DNA from: Erigeron canadensis
Taxonomy: Eukaryota; Streptophyta; Magnoliopsida; Asterales; Asteraceae
Assembly: GCF_010389155.1 (NCBI RefSeq)
Contig: NC_057761.1
Location: 48,656,213 to 48,720,212 of the forward strand
DNA length: 64,000 nt
Reading direction: 5' to 3'
Under the pieces are notes generated by a model. That model saw nothing but the letters and a program-made list of their open reading frames with translations. It ran no database searches and was not told the DNA's origin. The position numbers and the translations under genes are program-made. This document shows positions 22,821 through 34,018 of the stretch, piece after piece. Numbering within the stretch: position 1 is the first letter of the stretch; every line of letters begins with the position of its first letter.

Positions 22821-24330
22821 CTAGTGCTTAGACCCCGTGCGATGCACGGATAACCCTATATAATTTTTCTTAAACTTTATTTTAATATTGTATCAATGAA
22901 TAAATATAACTGAGTTGGACATAATAAAAATATTCTTATGAGTTGATTAATTTAAAGAAGAAGAATGCTAGATATACTTTGGGATTTATTAATGATACAC
23001 GAGGGCTTAAAACGCGTACATTGCACGCCGGAGAGAAATTATAAAATGGATTGCCCATAGTAGGCGCATATAAGAAGGATTATGTTGGTTACCTGGATGT
23101 GATAGGTATTATGAATTTTCCCCCACTTTGATATATAGACCCACATGGATGCGTTATAACCTTAAATAATTTCTTTAACACCAGTTCAAGCATGCATATA
23201 ACGAAGTAAATGTACTCCTATTACAACTAATGACCATTTAAAAAAAAATTAATGACTTAAAATGCATAGAAAAGTCTTATTTAGCACTAAAATAAACCAA
23301 ATATACCTTATAACTTTCATCACAAATTTGATAGGCTGTTCTTTGTATAAGATTTGAAATTTGTTGATCATTTATTTTAACTCCAATAGCACCAGTGGCA
23401 TCTACAATCCTAACTTGCACATTAAACCTACCCAAATAATAAATAAAAAAAAAACAGAGATACAATTTTACCACACAACTTAATGATTATAGAGTTTTAA
23501 TATGAAATATAAATATATACCTAGGATTGATGAGAACTCTTTCCTTGTTACATGAACAACAAATCCACATTTTGTTGTCCCTTAAAACATCAATAACGTC
23601 GACTGCATCCATGTAGAGATCGGTCAACTTAACTTCTTGAGAACAGTTCACACATTCCATTGAATACCATAACTGGTTGGTTGGAATAAAACCGATTGTT
23701 GCAACAACAACCACTTTATCAAACTGTCAAAAAGAAAATGTTTATACATTAGAATGTTAAAAAGCTAGTTATAAATTCGAAAGAAAGTTATGTTAAAAAG
23801 TAATCTAATCAAAAAAGAAAAATTCACAAACAATGAATACTTACATGTTCATCCATGAGGATCATCTCAATACTACCTATGTTATTAACATCTCCATATA
23901 GAGGTTGCTTCCATAGCCGCAAATTCTAACCGTTATCGTACATGGCTTATTATTTGGACGCAAATTTCTAATTGAAAGATGGTTTAGTGAAGCCATGCTA
24001 AAATTGATCTGTTATGTGTTTACGTTTTAAAATGCCTTGAAACTGAATGGAAGTGACCTTATATAGACATAGACATGCAAGGAAGTAACCGCCACAAACA
24101 ATACACGAACGGTTACATATTCAAATTTTTGAAAATTTGAACTTCTTGTAAGGATAACTAATATGTTTTCGAAAATTTAAACTTCTTATAAAAGTAACTA
24201 ATCCGTAGACCTTCAAGGAGCAATATTGTAATGATTTTTGAGCTTTCTTGCATTTTTAAGCATGCCATATAGGCAATAACTAACAATTTTTGAAGTGAGA
24301 TTTATATAATGTAGGGATTTGGATTTGTAA
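22821..24330 (-). mobile_element. Helitron 3' end with captured or resident RPA-like exons
   Basis: Read on the minus strand, the left edge is CCGTGCATCGCACGGGGTC then TAAGCACTAG followed by T: a GC-rich hairpin (CCGTGC-AT-GCACGG) about 10 bases before a CTAG end and an A/T insertion site, which is the structure of a plant Helitron 3' terminus. Inside, in the same orientation, are broken exons of an RPA-like single-strand DNA-binding protein, a gene often carried by plant Helitrons. The 5' end was not found. The right boundary is a guess at the junction with the LINE relic. Confidence 0.6.
23307..23996 (-). pseudogene. RPA1-like (replication protein A large subunit) fragment
   Basis: Three exon-like pieces: 23996-23845, 23723-23521, 23427-23307. 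The first starts MASLNHLSIRNLRPNNKPCT and resembles the first OB fold; RLWKQPLYGDVNNIGSIEMI is in a different frame, so a base is missing near 23935. The second contains a four-cysteine zinc site of the DBD-C type (WYSMECVNCSQEV, MWICCSCNK). The third has VQVRIVDATGAIGV, the strand after the zinc finger. The middle OB fold and C-terminus are missing. RPA binds single-stranded DNA in replication. This copy is fragmentary and probably not functional. Confidence 0.6.
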
Positions 24331-24362
24331 ATTGCATATTTGGTCCCTTACAATTTTAGTTG

Positions 24363-25160
24363 CCCCATTCACTTTTTAGGAATCCCTTTAGCCCATTTAA
24401 ACAGGAACCTCCAATTAATATCTGTATTAGGGGTGAGTATAGATCGGTTTGGTTCGGTTTTTGCCTAAAATCGAAACCAAAATCGATCCATTCGGTTTTT
24501 AGAAAACCAAAACCATTGGATTCGGTTTTTGTTCAGTTTCGGTTTCTCGGTTACCGTTTTTTTTGGTTTTTTTAATAAATTTTGTTTTTTAAGTTTTTTT
24601 TAAATATTATGTTATAAATTTAACTTTCAATTGTTAAGAAAAAAATATGATATAAAAATTCAAATACCGAGAAGCTTTTTATTAAGTAATTATATTTTTT
24701 AGGTGTTAAAATTTGTATAACTTTTATAAAACGAATTGTTTTTACTGCACGTTTTTATTAAAAATATACAATTTGTATAGATTTGTACAATAAAAAGATT
24801 AAATTATTAACATATTTATAAACTATAAGTAATAAATATAAATGTAATATGATATAAAAATAAAATAAATTAAAATATATTTAGTTTGGTTCGGTTCGGT
24901 TTTGATCGGTTTTTTGGCATATGAAACCGAAAACCGAACCGATCCGTTCGGTTTTTAGAAAACGAAAACCAAACCAATGGATTTCGTTCGGTTTTCGGTT
25001 TTTTCGGTTTGGTTTTGTCAGTTTTTTTCAGTTTTTGGTTTTCCGGTTCGGTTTTTGCTCACCCCTAATCTGTATCGTCCTAATGAATTTCTTGACACTC
25101 TTGACCGTGAAGACTTTATTTCTATCACCAATCCATCCCCATTTATCATTAGAAACGTTC
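24363..25160 (-). pseudogene. LINE relic (zf-RVT region), split by an hAT MITE
   Basis: On the minus strand 25160-25076 reads NDKWGWIGDRNKVFTVKSVK and 24419-24363 reads WRFLFKWAKGIPKK. Together they match DKWEWIGRRDKIFSVKAVKE and VVFTWVKWVPKK of the LINE at 63212-64000. The two halves are separated by the hAT MITE at 24428-25067. A stop follows PKK. Only a short 3' part of the LINE survives. Confidence 0.65.
24428..25067. mobile_element. hAT-type MITE with 8-bp target duplication
   Basis: The element starts TAGGGGTGAGTATAGATCGG and ends GGTTCGGTTTTTGCTCACCCC then TA, so the ends are inverted (TAGGGGTGAG / CTCACCCCTA). It is flanked on both sides by ATCTGTAT (24420-24427 and 25068-25075). Eight bases is the target-duplication size of hAT elements. 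Both arms are full of CGGTTT/AAACCG words. The centre is AT-rich and has no transposase. Confidence 0.9.
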
Positions 25161-25849
25161 ACCTACAATTGTCAATCATACTACGCAAATCGTCAATCTA
25201 GGCTTCCGATCTCCCCACAAAATTTGTCACTTATCATATAATTATTTTTTTTGGATGCAGAGTAAAAAATTGGCAAATTGACAAGTTTCGACAAGTAGGT
25301 CAACCAATCAGACGTCGTCATGTGGCCGGTTGGTTTTCTTGCAAAAATTTTCCAATACAAGCCAAAACAAAGGGTGAAATAAGACAATTCTTGCAAATAG
25401 TTGTCAAAATGCCAATGCCAGAAAAATTAATAGGTTGCCAGAATTTAGAAAAGTAACAACTTTTTTTTTATAACCGTTAATACTTGGGCCCAGAAATTGA
25501 GGGTCGGGAATTCGGAAGTAGAAATGACCCATGACTGCCAACCCAAAGTTTTACCCCGCCAAGATACGTCCGGATTATCCGAGTCCCCTTTTTACAAATA
25601 TTTTGTATCATCATCACCCATATAGTGTAACACCGGCAACCTAATTGTTCAACGATATGATCACCAACATAATACTACTTTTTCGGCCACATATTGTTCT
25701 AATGTAACAAAAGACGACAACACTACCACAAAAAAAAAATTCGACAACACTATCAAAAAGTTAACACTACCAAGCTAATCACAAACATGCAATTAACGAC
25801 AATATTAAATATAAATATACATATAATCATAAGCATAACCCACAACGGC
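25161..25849. other. Gene-free region
   Basis: No coding signal or clear element is recognised. Open frames are short and unsupported. Confidence 0.45.
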
Positions 25850-26165
25850 AGTTAACCAGAGAACCCAAAAAGGGATCGACGAAAAACTGAAGTAACCAAA
25901 AACCCCTAAAAGGGTCACCGGAAAACCGCAGGAACCAGAAACCCCAAAAAGAGGTATCCAGCCGAAGGAATGTTACCAAAAAACACAAAAAGGGGTCACC
26001 GGAAAACCGAAGGAATGTTACCAGAAACCCCAAAAAGAGGTAGCCGACCAACATGCAACAAAGACAACCAAAAACCTCAAAAAAAGAGGTCACCAGAAAA
26101 GCATGCAGCAACAGTAACAACAACCAGAAACCCCAAGAAAGGGGTCACCGGAAAAACAGCAACAA
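25850..26165. repeat. Minisatellite of AACCAGAAACCCCAAAAAGGGGTCACCGG-like units
   Basis: About seven degenerate units with variable linkers. Each has a core like ACCCCAAAAAGGGGTCACCGG preceded by AACCAGAA. The core is itself a short palindrome (ACCCC-AAAAA-GGGGT). Open frames cross it on both strands because of the repeat and are not called as genes. Confidence 0.65.
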
Positions 26166-26734
26166 CGATACAAGGGGGCGATGAAAAGTGTTGAATGCAA
26201 CCTTGCCAAAAAAAGGGGTAGCCGTAAAGTTAATGTTTTGGCCAGCGATGAAAAGAAACTCCAAAAAGGGGTTTCAAATCTCACCGGAATAAGGGTGTTG
26301 TACGTTAGGAGCATCAACAAATCGTTTTTGGCATTGATTCCGGCAATACAAGCCAAGAAAACGATAGTATTTGCCTCAAAATAGACACCCCGCCCCCCCC
26401 AAAAAAAAAAAAAATTTAGGTTTCCGATGAGGAAGATTTTTCGCACAAGAACAAAAAAAATGGTCACATATCACGCTCTCAACGTTCACATGGATCGGTC
26501 TAGTTTGGCAGATATATATAACCGATGTAAAATGCTGACGCTTGCCAATGGATAGAGTACAATAAAACCAAGAACCGGTACAAGCCAATGGAAAAAACCG
26601 ATAAAATGTGTCGGTTGCCCCATATATGTAAAACCCCGTCATCATATACATCCATCCATCCATACTCCCACTGGTTTTGTCACTCTGCTTGGTTCCTTTT
26701 ACTATTAATCTATAAGCACCACCTCAATTCAATG
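26166..26734. other. Gene-free region with a C/A homopolymer tract
   Basis: Contains a run of C followed by A near 26391-26414, a likely assembly trouble spot, and (CATC)n near 26650. No supported gene. Confidence 0.4.
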
Positions 26735-26845
26735 TTTTTTTGAAAGGTGTGAATCATTTGCTCGTAACAGGGGATCTAGAACTCGAGACCTTCAACATGT
26801 AAAGCTGGTGCTCAACTACTGAGCTATAATGGGAAGTACGCCCCA
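26735..26845 (-). mobile_element. tRNA-derived SINE head
   Basis: On the minus strand TAGCTCAGTAGT (A box, 26826-26815) and GGTCTCGAGTTC (B box, 26790-26779) lie about 25 bases apart, as in a tRNA, but the acceptor stem does not pair. The sequence then runs on to a T/A-rich end. It is therefore called a SINE or tRNA relic rather than a tRNA gene. Confidence 0.55.
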
Positions 26846-26878
26846 ATTTAATTAAATTCAACCTATAGATACTTACAA

Positions 26879-27028
26879 GGGAAATTTTCATATATGTCAT
26901 ATTTTAAAGACATAATTACATATATGTCAAAGCATGCGTTCAAAGCATTATATTTATGCATTAAAAACTTACATCTAAGACATATATGTAATTATGTCTT
27001 TAAAATGGGATATATATGAAATTTTCCC
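26879..27028. mobile_element. 150-bp hairpin MITE with TACAA target duplication
   Basis: Two ~50-base arms (26879-26928 and 26979-27028) are near-perfect inverted copies: GGGAAATTTTCATATATG then AAAGACATAATTACATATATG, and the inverse. Flanks are TACAA on both sides (26874-26878 and 27029-27033). A transcript would fold into one long hairpin. Confidence 0.8.
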
Positions 27029-27057
27029 TACAAATTAATACAACTTCAATATGTAAT

Positions 27058-28350
27058 CTAACGAATGAAAAAATCTTGGCGGGATGGATAGTTTTGGATT
27101 AAAAAATGAATGGAAAAGGTTTTTTTTTTTCTTTTTTTATCTATAGTCAATAAAATATCAGCTACTTTGGTAATGTAGCCTATTAATTACATTAAATTCA
27201 CAAAAAGACTTATATACCCTTAAATTTCTCAATCTCTGAATTTACGGATGTTGTTGATCAAATTCTCCAATTTAAAATGAAGCATTTTTTTTTTATTTTT
27301 GATGAATTATATTTAGCCCAACCACTAAAATACAATATTAAATAATTGAAACCTTTTACTGTTAAAAGTTCAAAATACATATCCAAAAAACCAGCAACTT
27401 GGAGTGTGTTATGAAATTAATTAAATGATTGGATAGATAAATAATGTCTGTATGAATTAAGTTAATAAAATTGATTTTTGTTTATTAAAAAAACAAACAC
27501 TTTTAATGATTTATTGGATTAAGTATTTTTGATTAAGTTATGATTTTCAAACAAACACCACCTTAGCAGCCTACATTACGGAGTAGCTAATATTTCCCCG
27601 ATTGAATTTCAATTCGAAACCCAAATCCGAAATTGAGGATCCTGATGTCGTCGAAAGATGCCCTAGAAACCGTTACATTCGGGTATTTTTCTAATTTCCT
27701 TTGCTTTCTCTTATGATTATTATATAGGTGTTCCTTATCATTTAATGTTTATATAGGTTTTCTTTCTATAATTATGTATTAACAAATATAGAGGCGCTAT
27801 AATTTTTGCCAAGTTGAACTGATTTTATGGTAATTATGGTGTATAAATATATTAAAAAGGGTAAACGAGGCTACTCAGAGAAATTTAGTGCCTTTGGTCC
27901 CCATTTAGACTAGTATAAATGAGAAAATGAGTATGTGACTTTATGTATCTAAGCTTAGGTATAGAACCGTACTAATTTTTTAATATTTATTGTATGATTA
28001 ATAGATGATTGAGCCCCAATGTATTTATTTATTTTTTTTGTAAGGGAGAAGATGGTCACCGGGTTTCTTAGCTGTTTTGTGTTTTATTTCTTCAGTATAA
28101 TGAAATGTTGGGGAGAGGAGCATTCAAGGCTGTGTATGATTTCTAGACTTCCAACCTTATTTTCCATCATTTAATTCTAGCTGTAGATATGTTCTTTTCT
28201 TTATTTTTTTTCCTGGTGTGGAGTATATCTTGTTGCGGTTTTACATATATTTTAGGGAGATGATTTGTGCGCCACACGAATTTACTCAGTACACCACACG
28301 GATCGTTAAATTAGTGTTGTGTTGTTGTGGTATCTGGTGTTGAAGTACCA
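27058..28350 (+). pseudogene. Truncated duplicate of the WNK gene 5' part
   Basis: Matches the upstream, exon 1, intron 1, exon 2 and intron 2 of the complete WNK gene: GAATGAAAAAATCTTGGCGGG (27062) versus 29831; an exon 1 copy at 27605-27686 reading [20 protein letters not shown]; and an exon 2 copy at 28096 reading [14 protein letters not shown]. Homology stops in intron 2 near 28350. There is no matching ATG, no kinase core, and a MITE fragment sits in intron 1. It is not expected to be a working kinase. Confidence 0.8.
27912..28020. mobile_element. MITE half-copy of the 1313-1505 family
   Basis: Contains TATCTAAGCTTAGGTATAG, ACTAATTTTTTAA, then TGATTGAGCCCCAATG, as in the left half and centre of the family. 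The closing arm is not visible. Confidence 0.4.
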
Positions 28351-29829
28351 TGTATTCTCTCTTTCTCACTCTTTCTCAGATACACATATCATGTGAATTT
28401 TGTGGTTTTTTTCCTTTCAATCGCTTTTCTCCAACAATGGAAGACGGTGATGCAGTTGTATCCGGCAACGGTGGTGCGGTTGTCTCCGGCAACGGTGGTG
28501 TGGTGGTATGGCCGTCTCTGTGTTTGCAACATAGTAATGGTCTCGATATCTTCTAGTTAGTATTGGACTGTTGGTTACGAAGAATCAGATGTGAAAAAGA
28601 GGCATGTTTTCATCTGAGCAAATTTGATGTTGTTCAGATGTTAGTGCCTCTGGATCTGAAGAAAAAACAAACGGCTCCAAATCTCAAAACATCTGAGCGA
28701 ATCTGAGCTAAGAGGTTACTCAGAGTTTTTTGAGAAAAACAAACGAACCCTTTGTTTTTTTAATAGTTTATTTTCTCAATTAATATATTGAAAATTTTCA
28801 CTCAACATTTTGTTTTTCCTTCGTTTTTGATTTTTGGATTTCTTGCACAAATTAAATGCACGTATTCTATATTGCAAACTTGTTAACGCGTTTTTTGGTT
28901 TTCTCGCACAAACATTTTTGGTTTTTTCTTTCAAGTATATTTTTTGTTTTCTCATACGTTATTCCCTTTTACACTTTCAAATAAGTTCAACACAACTACA
29001 TTTCTATAAGAAAATCATATTAACATAACAATCGAAGCCCTAAAAAGCATGGCACAAACCTCAATAGTCAAATATAAAAAAACATCATTTTTGATTGGGA
29101 AGTGATATATTTACAACAATTTTTGCCATTCACAACAAATACATTATGCTGCACAGAATACAACTGTATAAAGCAAACATTATTGTGGATGACCTAATAA
29201 GAAAATATTAGGTTAAGTTTATAAGTCTAGGGACGTTATTTGAAAATTAGTTTTTTAGTAATTAACTCATACATTCGCTAATGGGTTAAAATCCCAACGA
29301 CATTCCGAAGTCCTGTAATGATGTTTGAATCCTGGGAAATTAAGGTTCGAATATCAGTAGGCGAGGTTTTACCCTCAATTTAACATTCTGTAGCGGTTAA
29401 ATTGATGGGTTTTTCCTCCTCTATGGTCTTTAATCACTAGTCACCGACTCTCTGTATAAATATAACGGCTAGCCGTCTCGTCACATGAAAAAAAAAAATT
29501 AAAAAAAAATTTAAAAATGAAACTCATACATTCCCATAGATTCTGGAATTTTAAATGTATACACGCATCATCATTCAGTTACGGGTAGTGGTTGGATAAA
29601 GTATAAACACATTCCCACCGGCTTTCTCGCTCTTTTAGGGTTCCTTTTCTTATTCTTTTTTATTTTTTTATAAATATATATATATATAGCAACAACAACC
29701 CCCAATTCAATTCTATTCAATTCAACCTTTACACACACAAAAAAAAAAAACAATTTCGATCAGGATTCCTGCAATTCTAAGGGGTTTTCACACATCTATC
29801 AAAACCAAATTTATAACTACATATATATA
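28351..29829. other. Gene-free region between the WNK copies
   Basis: Holds a short GGCAACGGTGGTG repeat near 28460-28505 and, at 29270-29480, a SINE-like stretch (AAGGTTCGAATATCAG, then CTCTGTATAAATATAACGG and poly-A). No supported gene. The 3' end likely includes the WNK promoter. Confidence 0.4.
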
Positions 29830-30138
29830 AACGAATGAAGAAATCTTGGCGGGATGGATAGTTTTGGTTTCAGAAAGGAAGACTCAATTTCTAAAAGAAT
29901 TCATAATTCTGCATATATTAAAAACAAGAAAAAATTATTGCAGATGAATAGTATGATGAAAAGAATTCGATCATTGGATTCTTTTTCTGTTGCGTGTGAA
30001 GCTTTTTCTGAAAACCGCCTTCTCTAGGCCTGCCTTTTTGTTCGATCCAGATCTTGAGCTATTCTTTGCCCTTTTCTTCTTTTTTTTTTGTTTTTTCATC
30101 TGTCGTCAATATATATATATACATTTCTTTTGATAATA

Positions 30139-30299
30139 ATGGGTTCTGAAGTTTTATTTTTGGCCCCTGCCAATGATTTGGTTGAGAAATTGAATTTTAA
30201 TTCCAAACCCAAACCCGAAATTGAGGATCCTGATGTTGTCGAAAGATGCCCTAGAAACCGTTACATTCGGGTATCTTTTCTGATTTCCATTGCTTTCTC

Positions 30300-30337
<38 letters not shown>

Positions 30338-33300
30338 GTGTATGGCAAAAATAAGTTGTGTAGGGATCACTTCCCATATATTATATCTGTTCTTTATCAT
30401 CTAATGTTTATATAGGTTTTTTGTATATATAATTCTGTATTAACTGTTTTAATCGTCGTTATGCTGTATATATATATAGGGTAAAGTGAGTATATATTGC
30501 TGTATATATTGTTGAAATAAGAAATAAACGATGTATTTAAACGGTGTAAACGGAGAGGGATCCCTGTTCAGGCTACTCAGGATAATTTTGTGCCTTTAGT
30601 CCCCGTGTAGATTAGTATATATGTAATATATATATATATACATAGTTCTTGGGTTAGTTTTTTTTTCCGGCTTTTTAAGTGAGAAGATGGTTATCGGGTT
30701 TCTTAGCTGTTTTGTGTTTTCTTTCTTCAGTATAATGAAATGCTGGGGAGAGGAGCATTCAAGACTGTGTATGATTTCTAGACTTCCAACCTTATTTTCC
30801 ATCATTTAATTCTAGCTGTAGATTTGTTTTTTTGTTTTATGATGTGGAGTTCATCTTGTTGCGGTTTTTACATATATTTAAGGGAGGTGATTGTGCGCCA
30901 CACGAATTTACTCGGTACACCACACGGATAGTTAAATTAGTGGTGTGTTGTGATATCTGGTGTTGAAGTTCAAGTACCCTGTGGTGTTTTGGAGTAAAAT
31001 GTTATGGTGTATAAGTTGCCTCCCTCTGCATAATGATGCTTACTTTGTGTTTTTTTGTTGTTTTGTTTTTTGGGGTATCGGCAGATACAAGGGGTTTGAT
31101 GAAGTTGAAGGAATTGAAATCGCATGGAACCAAGTGATGTTAGATGATGTTATGCAATCTCCAGAACATTTCGAAAGAGTTAAGTCTGAGGTTCACCTTT
31201 TGAAGTCTCTGAAGCATGAGAACATTATTAAATCGTATGGGTCTTGGGTGGACGAAGAGAAGAAAACTTTCAACATGATTACTGAATTGTTCACGTCAGG
31301 GAGTTTGAGGCAGTAAGTTGTTTTTTCTTTTTTCTTCATTTTTTGTTTATTATTATTGCTGAATTATGTTTTAAACTATCTGTTAATTTTCATATAGATA
31401 CCGCAAGAAACATAAGAATGTTGATTTGAAGGCTATAAAAAATTGGGCCAGACAGATCCTTCAAGGCTTGGTTTATCTCCACAGTCGTGAACCGCCAGTT
31501 ATTCACAGAGATCTAAAGTGTGATAACGTCTTTGTCAATGGAAATCATGGGGAAGTAAAAATTGGAGATCTAGGGTTAGCAACTCTGAAGATACGCCCCG
31601 CTGCCAAAAGTTTAATCGGTAGTTTATTTATTTTCATTCGAAATTGTCGTGTCTTGGATTAGTTAATTTCTTATTACTTGTTGTAATCGGTATATTGTTA
31701 AATGCAGGAACACCGGAGTTTATGGCTCCAGAACTTTATGAAGAGGAATATAATGAACTTGTCGACATATATTCCTTTGGAATGAGCATATTAGAGCTGA
31801 TTACTTGTGAATATCCTTACAGTGAATGCAGAAACCAAGCACAAATATATAAGAAGGTTACTTCAGTAAGATCCCCTACCATTATCTATCATTCTATTTT
31901 CTACTAACCAACTGTGGGTGTGTATGTATTTACGTTTTGGAACCCATTATCAGTTAATGTGACTTTGAGTGGCAATAATCACAGTTAGTAAATAGATTAT
32001 GCTACTAAACTATCAGTTTTATACCAGCTACAACAGCACTGATTTGGGCAAATATAAAATACCGATTTACTTCTTTATTTAACCTAATTTGAGGGATTAT
32101 ATCTTGTAAAATTTTCATTGCCCCTTTTGCTCATTTTACCTGTCAAAAAATAGAATTTGTCGCACATCTAACATCTGAGTATCTGCGAATTATCACTTCA
32201 CATGGTAATGGCTGATATAATATATTTAACTATCATTTTACTACAGTTGAATGTTGATTACCTGATTTTCATTCAATATTCCAAAAGAAACTTCTTAGCA
32301 CCCCCTAATTGCTCTATACCACTGTAGATGTGTTACCTTGGTCTTCCTTTGTTGCAGGGTATAAAGCCAGCTGGTCTTTTAAAAGTTAAAGACCCACAAG
32401 TCAAGGAGTTTATAGAGAAGTGTTTGGTCCCGGTGTCTCAACGGTTGCCTGCTAAAGAGCTACTGAAAGATCCGTTTCTTTCCTCAGAAACTAGAATGCA
32501 GCATGTACATGAGGCAGTCAATGTCAACATAGTCAAGGTTCCAAATCCCATCTTATGTCCCATGGACATTGACCATGGTGACAATAAGGTGTCATCTGGT
32601 AGCTCATCTGTGAAAAGCAATGCTGGTAGCCCACGCTATTCGTCAGTAGAACTTCAGTTTGTTGATGAGAGTATCGATCTCCGATTGAAAGGCAGGATGA
32701 ATGAAGATAACTCTTTCACGTTTGCATTGAGAATTGATAATGGTAAGAACCATTTTGTCTATGTAACACCAGATTTGGAAAAATGGATGGTCTGGGTTAG
32801 TGGTCAAAACAGGGATATCTGTTGCTATCAGACGAAATGGGTTGGGTTTGGGCTGTGTTGATCCAAACTTCTAATTGTTGTCAGATACATGAATTTTATA
32901 TTTATTGTTAATAATCATCTTTTTTTTAAACAGGCAATAGTATGTCCATTGTCCAATAGTTGTACAACCTGTTTTTTTCTTTTATATGATGCTATGTTCT
33001 TGAGTTTTTTTAAGAGATGAAAAGAAAAGAATCTAAATGATTTTAAAACAATTTGTGTTCTTGAGTTTTTTTAAGGATGGAAGAGAAATGAAAGGATAGG
33101 AAGTGGAGGATAATCTAGTTGATTTTGCTCCCTAAATCTTCCTCCAACTTTTGGGATGATTTGAAACGATTCAATATCTTCTCATCTAATCACTTCTTTT
33201 CTTTTCTTTTAATAAGGAACTCAAGAACATAGCATGAAAGTTTAGCCTTTTGAATTAAAAAATTTAGCTGCCTTTATGCATTAAGTATACACCTTGTACT

Positions 33301-34018
33301 ATTCCGCCTGCTTCCATTTAGCCGGCTGTTTTTTTACTTTTGCTCCCTTTTAACACATTAGAGAAAACATGACTCGAATCAAGCAAAAGTAAATGGGTTG
33401 AAATGAGCACATTTATGCAAAAACTTTATTTATTGTTTCATTTTCTTTTGTTTTTCATGTTCCAACTCTGTTGTTTATTGTGGAATAGGTATTGCGAAGA
33501 ATGTCCACTTCCCATTTTATCTGGATGTTGATACTGCACATACAATAGCTCAAGAGATGGTTGAACAACTTGACATAGAGTATGGAAATGTTGCTGTCAT
33601 AGCAAAGCTGATTGATGATCTAATTCTGAAGTTTGTACCAACTTGGAAACCCTCTAGCTCCAGTGGAAGAATGAGTTCCCCTGAAGGTTCTGTAATCATT
33701 CAAAATGGTCAAGAAATTGAATGTGATCCTATAAAGGTTTCTGAACAAGAAGATTACGATTACAAAGGGTCAGGTAATTCATCGTTCACATATTCAAGTG
33801 ATTGGATGAAGAGCTCGGGTGGGTTTTCTACTGATTCTTACAACAAAAATACGTCGGATGATTTTTGGATTAATGTGTGTGAAGATTTGAAGATAGAGAT
33901 TAATGCAATTGAAGCTCAGTATCATGAACGGTATAGTGAATTACAGAAGTATAGAGAAGGTGCAATAGAAGATGCAAAGAGGAGATGGGCCTCAAAGAAG
34001 AAGGTGCCGGTTTTTTGA
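30139..34018 (+). CDS. WNK (with-no-lysine) serine/threonine kinase
   Basis: Seven exons (30139-30270, 30731-30768, 31085-31312, 31398-31618, 31708-31865, 32358-32742, 33489-34018) join in frame to 563 residues. The kinase domain spans about residues 45-300. The Gly-rich loop GRGAFKTVY carries the catalytic Lys (K55). Subdomain II is IAWNQV, with Asn72 in the usual Lys place, the mark of WNKs. The catalytic loop is HRDLKCDN (169-176), followed by DLG (190-192) and [20 protein letters not shown]. An OSR1/PF2-like domain ([34 protein letters not shown]) and a C-terminal helix follow. Plant WNKs of this size (WNK8 to WNK10 type) act in flowering, sugar and osmotic signalling, by family knowledge. 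It looks intact, and it is flanked by decayed fragments of itself on both sides. Confidence 0.93.
30301..30337. repeat. (TTA)n microsatellite in WNK intron 1
   Basis: About 12 perfect trinucleotide units start 30 bases after the exon 1 donor. The truncated duplicate has only a couple of units at the matching place (about 27715). Confidence 0.85.
32987..33235. mobile_element. MITE in WNK intron 6
   Basis: ATGCTATGTTCTTGAGTT at the left is inverted as AACTCAAGAACATAGCAT at the right. A second TGTTCTTGAGTTTTTTTAAG lies inside at about 33056, so one copy may be nested in another. No clean target duplication was seen. Confidence 0.55.

Noticed and set aside
25827..26467. Long hydrophobic minus frames and basic plus frames
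   Set aside because: They follow the minisatellite period on both strands. No domain is seen, so a gene is not supported.
26779..26826. tRNA gene candidate from A and B boxes on the minus strand
   Set aside because: The boxes are good, but the acceptor stem does not pair and the sequence continues like a SINE, so it is called a tRNA-derived element.
30596..30805. Minus-strand frame over WNK intron 1 and exon 2
   Set aside because: It is antisense to a conserved kinase exon and has no features of its own.
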